Origin: Armatimonadaceae bacterium
GTDB lineage: Bacteria > Armatimonadota > Armatimonadia > Armatimonadales > Armatimonadaceae
Direction: 5' to 3'
NCBI GenBank assembly: GCA_030447685.1
Contig: JAUJOK010000034.1
Location: 1-57,291, forward strand
DNA length: 57,291 nucleotides
The stretch's first letter is position 1, and the number at the start of each line of letters is the position of its first letter. This document shows positions 34,584 through 43,214 of the stretch, piece after piece. The notes below the pieces were generated by a model. That model saw nothing but the letters and a program-made list of their open reading frames with translations. It searched no databases and was not told the DNA's origin. A program made the position numbers and the translations under genes.

Positions 34584-35345
34584 ATGGCGCGGTTAGGGAT
34601 ACAGACGATAGTTTTCGGCAAACGCACCGGCGAAGACATGGCGGGAGTGCTGCGGGACGTGAAGGCGGCAGGCTATGACGGCGCGGAGATCGGCAACCCG
34701 ACCGATGCCCGGCCCGCCGAGGAGGTGCGCGCCCTGTTCGATACGGCGGGCCTGGCCTGCTGCGGCTACCACACCGGGTTCCAGACCTTCACGGATTTGA
34801 ATGCCCTGGAGCGTATCGCGGAACATCTGAAGCAGGCAGGCAGTCACTATCTTATGTGTTCCGGCACCGCCGGGCGCGACAAGGACGCTTTTTTCAGTTC
34901 GGCGGATACGTTCAATGTGGCGGGCGCGTTTTTGCGGGATCGGGGCGTCACTTTTTGCTACCACAACCATAACTGGGAGTTCTTCGACCTGGGCGGCGGC
35001 GAGCGCGGCATGGACATTCTCACGCAGCACACCGACCCGGCCCTGGTGAAGCTGTGCCTGGACATCTACTGGGTGGCCTGCGGCGGCGAGAACCCTGCCG
35101 AATATGTCGCCCGTTACGCCGATCGCGCCGTTTACTTCCATTATAAAGACGGCACGTTTGCCGATCAGCAGCCGCTTACCTTCACGGAACTGGGACGAGG
35201 GCAGGTGGATTTAAAGGCCGCCACCGCCGCCGTGCTGAAGCAGAACCCGGAATGGATTGTCGCCGAACAGGACCGCACGGATAAGGAGCCGTCCGAATCG
35301 GCGCGCATCTCCGCCGAATACGCGCGCCGGGAATTGGGTATCTGA
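34584..35345 (+). CDS. Sugar phosphate isomerase/epimerase (xylose-isomerase-like TIM barrel)
   Basis: 253 residues from ATG 34584 (AGGAGG nine bases upstream). AP-endonuclease-2/IolE-like barrel: LGIQTIVFGKRT, AAGYDGAEIGNP, VTFCYHNHNWEF (metal His), VKLCLDIYWVACGGENP (Asp) and YFHYKDG plus the late WIVAEQDRT glutamate. The metal ligands appear intact. Substrate unknown (myo-inositol, tagatose-type sugars or similar). No adjacent sugar dehydrogenase; the Gfo/Idh gene is 13 kb away. Confidence 0.88.
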   Translation: MARLGIQTIVFGKRTGEDMAGVLRDVKAAGYDGAEIGNPTDARPAEEVRALFDTAGLACCGYHTGFQTFTDLNALERIAEHLKQAGSHYLMCSGTAGRDKDAFFSSADTFNVAGAFLRDRGVTFCYHNHNWEFFDLGGGERGMDILTQHTDPALVKLCLDIYWVACGGENPAEYVARYADRAVYFHYKDGTFADQQPLTFTELGRGQVDLKAATAAVLKQNPEWIVAEQDRTDKEPSESARISAEYARRELGI

Positions 35346-35414
35346 AAACACGCTGTGCCCGCGCTGCGGCTACACAGCGGGCCGAAGGTTAGTGAGACAC
35401 CTTCCTATATCTGC

Positions 35415-35444
35415 TTGCGAGGGGTTGGTCGCGTGTGTTATAAT
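35415..35444 (+). promoter_or_regulatory. Sigma-70 promoter for pilB-pilT
   Basis: TTGCGA (35415-35420), 18-bp spacer, TATAAT (35439-35444). Transcription would start near 35451, about 330 nt before pilB. Confidence 0.7.
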
Positions 35445-35779
35445 GCAGTCGGTACCCTATATCTCGAGGAAGTACACGCGACGAGGCGGCGTGCGTCCCA
35501 GGCAGACGCAATCTCTCATTTTCCGCCGCGAATCAGGGCAGCGTCCGGGGCAAGCTGGCTTCATTTTATTTCCTGTCGCTTCCGAATCTTCCAGGCTTCA
35601 CATTGTGGCGACCTCAACCGCTCTTATTCCTTAAACCACGGTCACGCGGAGCGGCGCTCCCGTTCGGGAAATCGCTCCTTATTTCGAGGGTCGCAATGGA
35701 TGTCCCCTGCCTTGGCTATCAAGGCAGGAAACACTAAAGATGGCAGGCACGGCAGCAACCGGGAGGAGTAGCAAGTAAC
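35445..35779 (+). other. Long 5' leader of pilB with a stem-loop
   Basis: The leader has no credible ORF. CCTGCCTT (35706-35713) and AAGGCAGG (35721-35728) form an 8-bp stem with a 7-base loop about 50 nt before the start codon; CGGGAGGAG about 20 nt upstream of ATG 35780 may be the ribosome site. The length suggests post-transcriptional control, but I could not match a known riboswitch. Confidence 0.45.
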
Positions 35780-37534
35780 ATGGCTCTGGCACGCAAAGGG
35801 ATCGGCGAGATCCTGATTGACAAGAAATTCATTACGCCCGAACAACTCGCACAGGCACGCGACGTACAAAAGAGCGCTCCGGGTGAACTGGGACGGCTTC
35901 TGGTTGACCTGGGGTTCGCAACGGAGCGCGACGTGGTGCAGGCGAAGGCCGAAGCCGAAGGGCTTACCTTTATCGACCTGACCAAACACGCCCCGGAGTC
36001 GTCCGCCGTCAACGTTGTTCCCGAACATATCGTTAAAAAGCACAACGCCCTGCCGGTGAAAAAGGAGGGGCCGAAGCTCTGGGTGGCGATGGCCGACCCG
36101 CGCAATATCGTGGCGGTGGACGACATCCGCATGGTTTCGCGCTGCCCGCAGGTCGTCCCGCTGATGACCGTGCCGAGCGACCTGGAAGACGCTATCGCCC
36201 GCGCCTATGCCGGGTCTGGCGGCACCGGGGTTCAGGCCGTAGCGCCCTCAAGCATGATGGGTGATGTCGGCAAGATGATCGCCGAGATGGGACCGGGCAG
36301 CCGGGGCGGCGGCGGCGGTGACGACGACGACGACTCGGAAGGGTCGGTGGCGGCGGAGGCGGCCCCGATCATCCGCATGGCAAACGCTATCATCGTACAG
36401 GCCGTCGGCAGCGGCGCATCCGATATCCATATCGAGCCGGATCGGCGCGGCGTGCGCGTGCGCTATCGTATTGACGGCGTTCTGCACGAGGCGATGACGA
36501 TCCCCAAGCACATCCAGGCTCCGCTGATCTCCCGCTATAAGATCATGACCAACAGCATGGACATCGCGGAGCGGCGGATTCCCCAGGATGGCCGTATCCC
36601 GATTCGCCATGAGGGCAAGGACTACGACATGCGCGTGTCGTGTCTTCCGTCGCTGTACGGCGAGAAGATCGTTATGCGTATTCTGGACAAGTCGTCGGTG
36701 CTTCTGGGCTTGAACCGTCTGGGTTTCGCGCCCGATGTGCAGATGCAGTTGGAAGAGCTGACCCTGCAGCCTAACGGCATGATGCTGGTCACCGGGCCGA
36801 CCGGTTCGGGCAAGACGACCACGCTGTACTCGGTGCTGAACAAGATCAGCTCGATTGAAAAGAACATCATCACGGTCGAAGACCCCATCGAGTACCAGTT
36901 GGGCGGCATCACGCAGGTTGCGGTCAACAAGAAGGCGGGCCTGAACTTCGGCAATGCCCTGCGCTCCTTTCTGCGCCAGGACCCGGACATCATCATGGTC
37001 GGGGAGATGCGTGACCTGGAAACGGCGGAAATCGCTATCGAGGCGGCGCTGACCGGTCACCTCGTTCTTTCGACGCTGCACACGAACGATGCGCCGTCGG
37101 CCACTATCCGTCTGGCGGACATGGGCGTCGAGCCGTTCCTTATCTCGGCGACGGTTATCGGCATCCTTGCCCAGCGGCTTACCCGTAAGATCTGCACCAA
37201 CTGCAAGGAACCCTACAAGGTAAACGCCGAGGAGCTGCGCCGATTCGGCTTTGTGCCGGAGGACCCCGATCAGGAAGTGACCCTGTTCCGGGGCAGGGGC
37301 TGCGAGATATGCCGTAACAAAGGCTACAAAGGCCGCCTCGGCGTCTACGAACTGCTGCGCGTCAATGAAGAGATCGCTGAGCTTGTGGTGCGCCGCGCGC
37401 CGCTGGCCGACATCAAGGACGCCGCCAAAGCCAACGGCATGAAGGAAATGAAAGAGGACGGCCTCCAAAAGGTTCTGGAAGGGATCACGACGCCCGAAGA
37501 AGTCATGCGCGTCGTCTTCACCGCCGGACACTAA
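35780..37534 (+). CDS. pilB: Type IV pilus extension ATPase PilB (GspE family)
   Basis: Cytoplasmic hexameric motor that drives pilus assembly. 584 residues: MshEN domain (residues 1 to about 150, GEILIDKKFITPEQLAQARD), a Gly/Asp-rich linker, the N2 domain (DIHIEPDRRGVRVRYRIDGV), Walker A GPTGSGKTTTLYS, Asp box and Walker B DPDIIMVGEMRD, His box VLSTLHTNDAP, and the tetracysteine zinc motif CTNC...CEIC. MshEN domains bind c-di-GMP in known cases. It precedes pilT by 135 bp on the same strand. Confidence 0.96.
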   Translation: MALARKGIGEILIDKKFITPEQLAQARDVQKSAPGELGRLLVDLGFATERDVVQAKAEAEGLTFIDLTKHAPESSAVNVVPEHIVKKHNALPVKKEGPKLWVAMADPRNIVAVDDIRMVSRCPQVVPLMTVPSDLEDAIARAYAGSGGTGVQAVAPSSMMGDVGKMIAEMGPGSRGGGGGDDDDDSEGSVAAEAAPIIRMANAIIVQAVGSGASDIHIEPDRRGVRVRYRIDGVLHEAMTIPKHIQAPLISRYKIMTNSMDIAERRIPQDGRIPIRHEGKDYDMRVSCLPSLYGEKIVMRILDKSSVLLGLNRLGFAPDVQMQLEELTLQPNGMMLVTGPTGSGKTTTLYSVLNKISSIEKNIITVEDPIEYQLGGITQVAVNKKAGLNFGNALRSFLRQDPDIIMVGEMRDLETAEIAIEAALTGHLVLSTLHTNDAPSATIRLADMGVEPFLISATVIGILAQRLTRKICTNCKEPYKVNAEELRRFGFVPEDPDQEVTLFRGRGCEICRNKGYKGRLGVYELLRVNEEIAELVVRRAPLADIKDAAKANGMKEMKEDGLQKVLEGITTPEEVMRVVFTAGH

Positions 37535-37545
37535 CCGACTGACCT

Positions 37546-37575
37546 TTCCCCTGCCCCTTCCAGGGGCAGGGGGAA
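37546..37575. repeat. GC-rich hairpin between pilB and pilT
   Basis: TTCCCCTGCCCCT (37546-37558) pairs with AGGGGCAGGGGGAA (37562-37575), one base bulged, 3-base loop. No T tract follows, so read-through to pilT is likely; it may tune expression or be a repeat-family member. Confidence 0.6.
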
Positions 37576-37669
37576 CGCAGACAAAGAAAGAGCACACTGC
37601 TTCCTGCTTTCCCCGCGCCCGGACCGGCACGGGGGTTTAGGGTGGCATGGAAGGAAGGCATAAGATTAT

Positions 37670-38869
37670 ATGTCCGTACAAACTCCGGTTCCTTCAGCGC
37701 CCGGCGAACAGCCGGAACCTGCCCGCGCCGCGACCCGCGCCCGCTCGCTGGAAGATACGCACATTGACGAGCTTCTTCACCTGGTCGTTTCCAAGGGCGG
37801 AGCCGCGTCCGACCTGCATATTGCGGTAGGACTGCCGCCGGTTCTGCGCCTCGACGGCAAGCTGGTGCAGGCGAACTACGACCCGTTTACCCCACAGACT
37901 TCGCAGCGGATGGTCTATGACATCCTGACCGACGAGCAGATACAAAAGTTCGAGTCCACGTTTGAACTGGACTTCTCATATGCGCTGGGACGCGCGGCCC
38001 GATTCCGCGTAAACGTTTTCCGTGACAAGGGAACGGTCGCCTCGGCGTTCCGAATCATTCCGACCAAGATTCCGACTATCCAGGACCTGGCCCTGCCGCC
38101 GGTCATCGAGAAGCTGACCCATGTCCAGCGCGGCCTGATTTTGGTCACAGGGCCGACCGGGTCGGGCAAGACCACGACGCTGGCGGCGATGATCAACGCG
38201 ATCAATACGCACCGCTCCGAGCACATCATCACCATCGAAGACCCCATCGAGTACCTGCATCAGCACAAGATGAGCGTCATCAACCAGCGCGAACTGGGGC
38301 AGGACACCAAGACGTTCCCGAACGCCCTGCGCGCCGCTCTGCGCGAGGACCCGGACGTGATCCTGGTGGGTGAGATGCGCGACCTGGACACCATGCAGAT
38401 GGCGGTATCGTCGGCGGAAACCGGTCACCTTGTTTTTGCGACGCTGCACACGAACTCCGCCGCTTCCACCGTTGACCGTATCGTGGACTCGTTCCCGCCC
38501 GGTTCGCAGGAGCAGATACGCCTCCAGTTGTCCAACAACCTGCAGGCCGTCATCACGCAGCAGCTTCTGCCCAAGCCCGGCGGCGGGCGTATCGCCGCGC
38601 AGGAGATTATGATCGCGACGCCCGCCATCCGCAACCTGATTCGCGAGGCGAAGGCGCACCAGATTACTTCGATGATTCAGACGTCGGGCAACATCGGCAT
38701 GCAGACGATGGATATGTGTCTGCGCGACCTGACTTTGAAGGGCCAGATCACCAAAGAACTGGCGCTCTCGAAAGCCATGAACCGCACCGACCTGGAAAAC
38801 ATGATCATGCAGGCCGAGATGGCGGCGGCGTCCACGAACCCCAACGACCCACGCGTCCGCCGCATGTAA
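37670..38869 (+). CDS. pilT: Type IV pilus retraction ATPase PilT
   Basis: 399 residues. Motifs: ASDLHIAVGLPPVLRLDGKL, Walker A GPTGSGKTTTLAAM, Walker B DPDVILVGEMRDLDTMQ, VFATLHTNSAASTVDRIVD, and the PilT signature AIRNLIREAKAHQI needed for retraction. A 35-residue Pro/Ala-rich N-terminus and a short C-terminal tail extend the usual 345-residue length. Paired with pilB, it makes a complete extension/retraction motor set; other pil genes are not in the window. Confidence 0.96.
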   Translation: MSVQTPVPSAPGEQPEPARAATRARSLEDTHIDELLHLVVSKGGAASDLHIAVGLPPVLRLDGKLVQANYDPFTPQTSQRMVYDILTDEQIQKFESTFELDFSYALGRAARFRVNVFRDKGTVASAFRIIPTKIPTIQDLALPPVIEKLTHVQRGLILVTGPTGSGKTTTLAAMINAINTHRSEHIITIEDPIEYLHQHKMSVINQRELGQDTKTFPNALRAALREDPDVILVGEMRDLDTMQMAVSSAETGHLVFATLHTNSAASTVDRIVDSFPPGSQEQIRLQLSNNLQAVITQQLLPKPGGGRIAAQEIMIATPAIRNLIREAKAHQITSMIQTSGNIGMQTMDMCLRDLTLKGQITKELALSKAMNRTDLENMIMQAEMAAASTNPNDPRVRRM

Positions 38870-38947
38870 AGCGAAATTACCGGCAGTAAACGGCGGCTTG
38901 CGACTCCGTTGCTTCGCAACTACGCCGCTGCGCACGCCGGCTCTGCA

Positions 38948-38967
38948 GGCGGGGCATTAACCCCGCC
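38948..38967 (+). repeat. First stem-loop after pilT
   Basis: GGCGGGG (38948-38954) and CCCCGCC (38961-38967) form a 7-bp stem with loop CATTAA. No T run follows directly. Confidence 0.55.
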
Positions 38968-39054
38968 CTTAGCCAAAGGGAAGCCCTCTGGACTCCCCGA
39001 TAACCGGTTCCCACGCCGCAAGCGGCGGGGCATAGACTTCGTCGTTAAGCAGAA

Positions 39055-39087
39055 AAAAGGCGGGCCGTTTTAACTGGCCCGCCTTTT
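39055..39087 (+). terminator. Rho-independent terminator after pilT
   Basis: AAAAGGCGGGCC (39055-39066) and GGCCCGCCTTTT (39076-39087) form a perfect 12-bp stem, loop GTTTTAACT, ending in four Ts. Because of the A/T symmetry it could also serve the minus strand. The rest of the 38870-39302 gap holds only the weaker stem above. Confidence 0.85.
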
Positions 39088-39302
39088 GCGCGTATACAGG
39101 AGTATCATGTCGAAATATCCCAAGTCCGCGTCTTCTTCTTCCCGCCCCTTCCCTACCCTGCGCTCGCTTCGCGCGGCGGCGGCAAAGCGGTCGCTCCACC
39201 CGCGCTCCCTGGTTTTCCGGCTATCCCACCCGCGCCCGCTCCGCCTGGGCGCAGTGCTACAAAAAGAAAACCTGACGCACTCTGGCTGCAAGTCGGCAGC
39301 TT

Positions 39303-40494
39303 CTAACGGGTCCATGCCACCAGCCTGGCGAGCATTGCCTCCGGCAATCGGCGGATAGCATTCGTCCCACAGTGGATCTCGCCAGCAGCGACGTGGTAAG
39401 GTTCCCAGATATCCACAAAATGGACCGTGTTTCCAACCCCTCCAATGCGTTCCGGATAAACGAGGCAAATATATCATCACCTTCAACCGATGGTCCTGCC
39501 GGGTCAGGGACGATCACGTGCTTGTTGCATACCAGCGAGTTGACCGGGTTGGGGATTACTGCCAATCCTTGTTGGAACAGCGCAGGCAGGGGGATAAATT
39601 GCTCCTCCTGCAGCCCCAGGCCATCCATGAGTTGAGTTCGTGTTGCGGCGAGCGCCGTTTCAATGCGCTGGCTTTCCTCGGAGCGCGCCACTGCCTCAAG
39701 AAGATGAGCAACAGTAGTTTCCTGTTTCCGGCCTTTGAAAACAAGAGAATCTGCGTATCCCCTCCCGACTGCCCATTCCAGGAGTTCACACGCTACTGCA
39801 GGACTGGGCAACAACACCCGAAATTTGAGTTCGTCTTCCGCCGGAATGAAGTTCACCACTTCATCCACGTGCCCGATTACCAGCCACGAAGTGTCAACCG
39901 GAAGTCCCCGGAGTCTGAAAACCCTGCTCTTCTAAGAACGTCAGGACTTCCGGGTGAAGCCCCAAGCCGGATTGCACACCGGAAAGCACCCGGCCAAATG
40001 GGAACTCGGTTCCGGACCGCTCGACGACCCGGGGGCTTACTTCCAGATTTCCATACCAATCTATCCACCGTGTGTGCTCACGAGCTTCGGGATTCACGAC
40101 CACCTGCGCCCCCAACTGCTCAAAATGCTCCCGGATACATCTATCTAACGGTTCGGTGCGAATGCCATCATGCTTGGCGCGCAAGCCGGGAAGGACTGCC
40201 AGGTGCTGAACTACTCCTGGCTGGGAAGCTACACACCATCGACCGATCTCCACCGCGTCCTGGACCCACAGGTCGCCTGGCACTTCCGAGAAGTCGATGG
40301 GATGAAGCCCTGCCCCGGTTTGTGGAATGATTCTCTCTAAAGCGGCGACGAAGGAAGCGGAGCGCGCGTTCCGCACCACAACGACTTCGTCCACGGGGTC
40401 AAGGGATGAGGTCAGGAGAAATGCGGGCAACGCAGCATACCCCCCTGCCCGCAATGCGCTCCGGCAGCGCTTCTGAGGGTTCATCCTCGTTCAT
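39303..40494 (-). pseudogene. Protein-arginine deiminase (PAD) family protein, frame broken at least twice
   Basis: Stitched from three frames, it has the full PAD catalytic domain: GDLWVQDAVEIG (active-site Asp), WIDWYGNLEVSPRVV, FPFGRVLSG, DTSWLVIGHVDEVVNFIPAE (active-site His and Asp), KFRVLLPSPAVACELLEWA, CNKHVIVPDPAGP, and EPYHVAAGEIHCGTNAIRR (nucleophilic Cys), ending AWTR at 39305. The joins are near 39912 (drop one G of CCGGGG) and near 39442 (add one G to GAGGGG). ATG 40494 overlaps the upstream GNAT stop by ATGA but needs a third correction in a G6 run; ATG 40484 does not. PADs convert peptidyl-arginine to citrulline; bacterial members often have only this domain. Confidence 0.85.
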
Positions 40495-41043
40495 GGGGTA
40501 GAAAGGTCGCTGGCGGCATCCGCGTCCGGTGCAATGGTCGGCAGGGTCGCCAGATCCTTGACCAGCCACAAGAGCAGATCGTGGTCAACTTGAACCGTCT
40601 GGCCCTCCTTCAGAGGCTCATGACCCCGGCACACCCCGTCCATCGGGGATGAAGCCGCGCTTGATATACAGGCGTTGAGCCGGGCCGTAGGCGTCGAAGA
40701 TGCCGACGCAGATGCCTAATTTCCTTACCCGGGCAGAGGCAAAGCGCTCCGCCCGTTCCATGAGTTCGCTGCCCAGGCCCTGCCCACGGCGCTCCCATTT
40801 GATCTCAATGTAGTGGATGAGGGGCACCCCATGTTCGCGGAAAGGGGGATAGTTGCTTTGCCAGCGGATCGTCAGGATTCCAACCAGTTCGCCCCCCTGG
40901 TAGCCTAAGAGCGTCGTGCTATTGCCTTCCCGGTGTCCCTGGAAGTGGCGTTCGACTTCGGCACGGTCGCCGGAGAAAAAGGCGCGTTGCGCTTCATCAA
41001 TCGCCTCGTCGACACCTTCACGCTCGATAATACGGATGTCCAT
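40491..41043 (-). pseudogene. GNAT family N-acetyltransferase, one frameshift near the end
   Basis: From ATG 41043 the acetyl-CoA fold is clear: YQGGELVGILTIRWQSNYPP, LIHYIEIKWERRGQGLGSEL (the RxxGxG/A-type pyrophosphate loop) and LYIKRGFIPDGRG. The frame as written stops at 40618, but removing one G from CGGGG near 40645 continues through CRGHEPLKEGQTVQVDHDLL and LWLVKDL to a TGA at 40491, giving about 184 residues. That stop overlaps the ATG of the PAD gene (ATGA), supporting the longer version and a two-gene unit. Substrate unknown. Confidence 0.8.
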
Positions 41044-41113
41044 ACGGCGTTCTCAGCCTTTGTCAGGTGGCCCAAGACTCGATTCACCAGTTGTTTGGCT
41101 ATTGCGCGCGGCG

Positions 41114-41355
41114 TCACCCATTATCGTGCTTGTTTGTAAGACTCAGCCACCGATAGAAAGTGACTATAAGAAGTCCACAACCAAACAGCGTCAGCGCCTG
41201 AGCAAAGTCGGCGAACATGGCTTCCCGGAAGGCCCAGATCGTGCTGTCTCGGGAGCCGCTATAACTGTACTCTTTGGGCCAAGCCAATGAGCATTGGCAC
41301 GCAGCACCAGGCCCATAAACGTGACGATGAGGCCAATCAATTGCGCCTGTCCCAA
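41114..41355 (-). pseudogene. Small membrane protein, one frameshift
   Basis: A start at TTG 41355 reads GQAQLIGLIVTFMGLVLRAN, then the frame shifts near 41280 (CCCAAAGAG) and continues SYSGSRDSTIWAFREAMFAD, FAQALTLFGCGLLIVTFYRW to a TGA at 41114. Two membrane helices, about 80 residues. I do not recognise it. It lies between the GNAT gene and the zinc-ribbon protein, same strand. Confidence 0.5.
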
Positions 41356-41383
41356 GTTTTACGCCGGGTTCCACTGCCTATTT

Positions 41384-42529
41384 CTATACCTTCCGCCGCG
41401 CAGCAGGGCCGACTGTATTCGCGTCTGGTGCAAGGGCTTGTTGTGCTGTCGCTGCGCTTGGTCGGTTAAATTCCCGGTTGATGAACGACAATTGAGAAGG
41501 AGTCGAGCGCGACGGGAAGTGGGTAGTGGCGACTGCCTTGCCGTCTCGGTAGAGATTGAACGTATAGTCGGCGTAGATGCGGCCCCTTAACGTGATGGTT
41601 TCCCAACGCGGCAGGCAGGGAACGCAACGCCAAGTACACCTTGAAGTGGCTATCTCTTGGCCCTGCTGCCACAGAGACAGGAAAACAAGGTCTTTGCTCC
41701 TTAATATTGGCAGCTCTTTCTCCTGTCCATAATGCCGATGCACCAGTTGCACATCGTCCATCTTCCAACAGCCTCCACATAGCGATGAGCGAGACGCGTT
41801 GGAATGGAGCCTTCATGGTGGGCAGCTACCACTATCTGGGTGTCAAATCCTTCGCGGATACCACGACCGTCAACAGGTACAAATCCGACTTTATCCACGA
41901 CAAGCCTGCCGGGGCTGATACGCGAATTGGCAACCCGGTATGCCAGGGCTATCCCGATGGCAATGAGCAGCACGGGCAATGCGAACCAGGACAAGATTTT
42001 AACGCGTTTCATCGCCTGCCTTTCGTTTACCACTTTTTCATCGCGCGGCTGCGGCACAACGGCACGCTTCACCGGCGCGAGCAGTTGAGCAGCAAGGACG
42101 GGGGCTTTGGCGAAGCCCGACGACGGAACCGGCTGCTTTCGCGTCCGGTGCAACGACTGGTTCGGACGCGGCAGGCACATCGCCAGCGGCTTTCTTTGCC
42201 ACCGCGTGCTTCGCCTTGCCAACAACCAATGCCATGCCACAGCCAACAGCGAAATCTTCATGCTGTATCTGCTGTTCCACCTCGGCAATAGATCGCTGTA
42301 CCACGACCCATTTACAAGACGTACAGATCCAGGAATACTTGCTCCACTGAACCGTGCTGTTGCGCGGCGAAGCTGCTTGCTCCTGTACCTTCAGTTGTGC
42401 CAGGAAGACACCTCGTTTAAGCGAGGGGTTTGATGCCTGGCACAAGGTGCCGTTCCTGGTATGGGCGAGAAATTGTACCAGCGATTCGTAGCTGCAGCAG
42501 CGGCACAAGGGAGATAGCGGTTGTTTCAT
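41384..42529 (-). pseudogene. Zinc-ribbon/transmembrane protein of unknown function, two frameshifts
   Basis: ATG 42529 (GAGG upstream) starts a Cys-rich segment (CRCC; WICTSCKW), then an Ala/Lys/Val/Pro-rich linker. After a shift near 42130 the linker continues FAKAPVLAAQLLAPVKRA to a membrane helix (ILSWFALPVLLIAIGIALAY, from 42012). A second shift near 41765 leads into DDVQLVHRHYGQEKELPIL and a beta-rich outer domain ending NREFNRPSA. Alternatively two genes, the second starting at ATG 42012 with AAAGG upstream. GC is lower than in neighbours. Architecture suggests an inner-membrane protein with a cytoplasmic zinc ribbon; no family recognised. Confidence 0.45.
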
Positions 42530-42622
42530 GGATTAGCCTCTTACCGCAACATGCAACGTGTTCATCAGGCTACCGTTCAGGCGTCGCGCTTTTGCGCACC
42601 GGCGCTGGGTCGCATAGCAGCG

Positions 42623-43150
42623 CTACGCCGGACGGTGCGCGAGGTCTTCGTAGCGCCGCAGGATGGCAGAGGCCGCTTCGGCGCGCGTTTCGCTGGTGCG
42701 GATGGTGACGATGACGTTGCCTTCGGTCAGGCGGGTCTCGTAGTGGCGGGCATGCTCTTCCGGGACGCCCAAATCCACCAGCACGCCGACCAGACCGCCG
42801 GTGGCCGCGCCCAGCGCCGCGCCGCCCAGCGCGCCCAGAAGCGGGCCGACCGCCAGAATCGGGCCGATGCCGGGGATCATAAGCGCGCCGACACCGGCCA
42901 GAAAGCCGCCGACGCCGCCGATGACGCTGCCCGTGGTAACGCCGCGCTCGACGTTCTTAGGAGACTCGGCTTCGGGAGTGTCGGCAGGCGTGCCGTGCTC
43001 CTCGCCCGGATCGGGCTGCCCCTGATCGTCATGGCGCGCGACCACGGAAATGTCGTCGTCGTCGAACCCCGCGCCGCGCAGCTCGTCCACCGCGTGCAGC
43101 GCCTCTTTATAGCTCGCCACCACCCCCACTACCACCTGTTCCGCCGCCAT
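42623..43150 (-). CDS. YflT/general-stress-protein-like glycine-zipper protein
   Basis: 175 residues from ATG 43150 (AGGAGG eight bases upstream). The N-terminus VVVGVVASYKEALHAVDELRGAGFDDDDISVV matches in pattern the general stress protein 17M fold, followed by an acidic linker, a long Gly-rich hydrophobic stretch (GVGGFLAGVGALMIPGIGPI and onward) that is a glycine-zipper membrane segment, and a C-terminal ferredoxin-like element (HYETRLTEGNVIVTIRT). Typical of small stress-induced proteins of unknown biochemical role. Confidence 0.8.
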   Translation of the reverse strand: MAAEQVVVGVVASYKEALHAVDELRGAGFDDDDISVVARHDDQGQPDPGEEHGTPADTPEAESPKNVERGVTTGSVIGGVGGFLAGVGALMIPGIGPILAVGPLLGALGGAALGAATGGLVGVLVDLGVPEEHARHYETRLTEGNVIVTIRTSETRAEAASAILRRYEDLAHRPA

Positions 43151-43214
43151 TTTTCTACCCTCCTGAATCGTTGACGGGCTTATTTTACCCGCCGCGCGCT
43201 TATACGCCGCGCGG

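Noticed and set aside
35640..35760. c-di-GMP-I riboswitch in the pilB leader
   Set aside because: Only GGTCACGC resembles a known example; the conserved GCAAAGC loop and tetraloop receptor are not found.
39107..39358. Plus-strand frame after the pilT terminator with AGGAG before its ATG
   Set aside because: Ser/Arg/Leu-rich low-complexity product, lies after a strong terminator, and its 3' part is antisense to the conserved end of the PAD gene.
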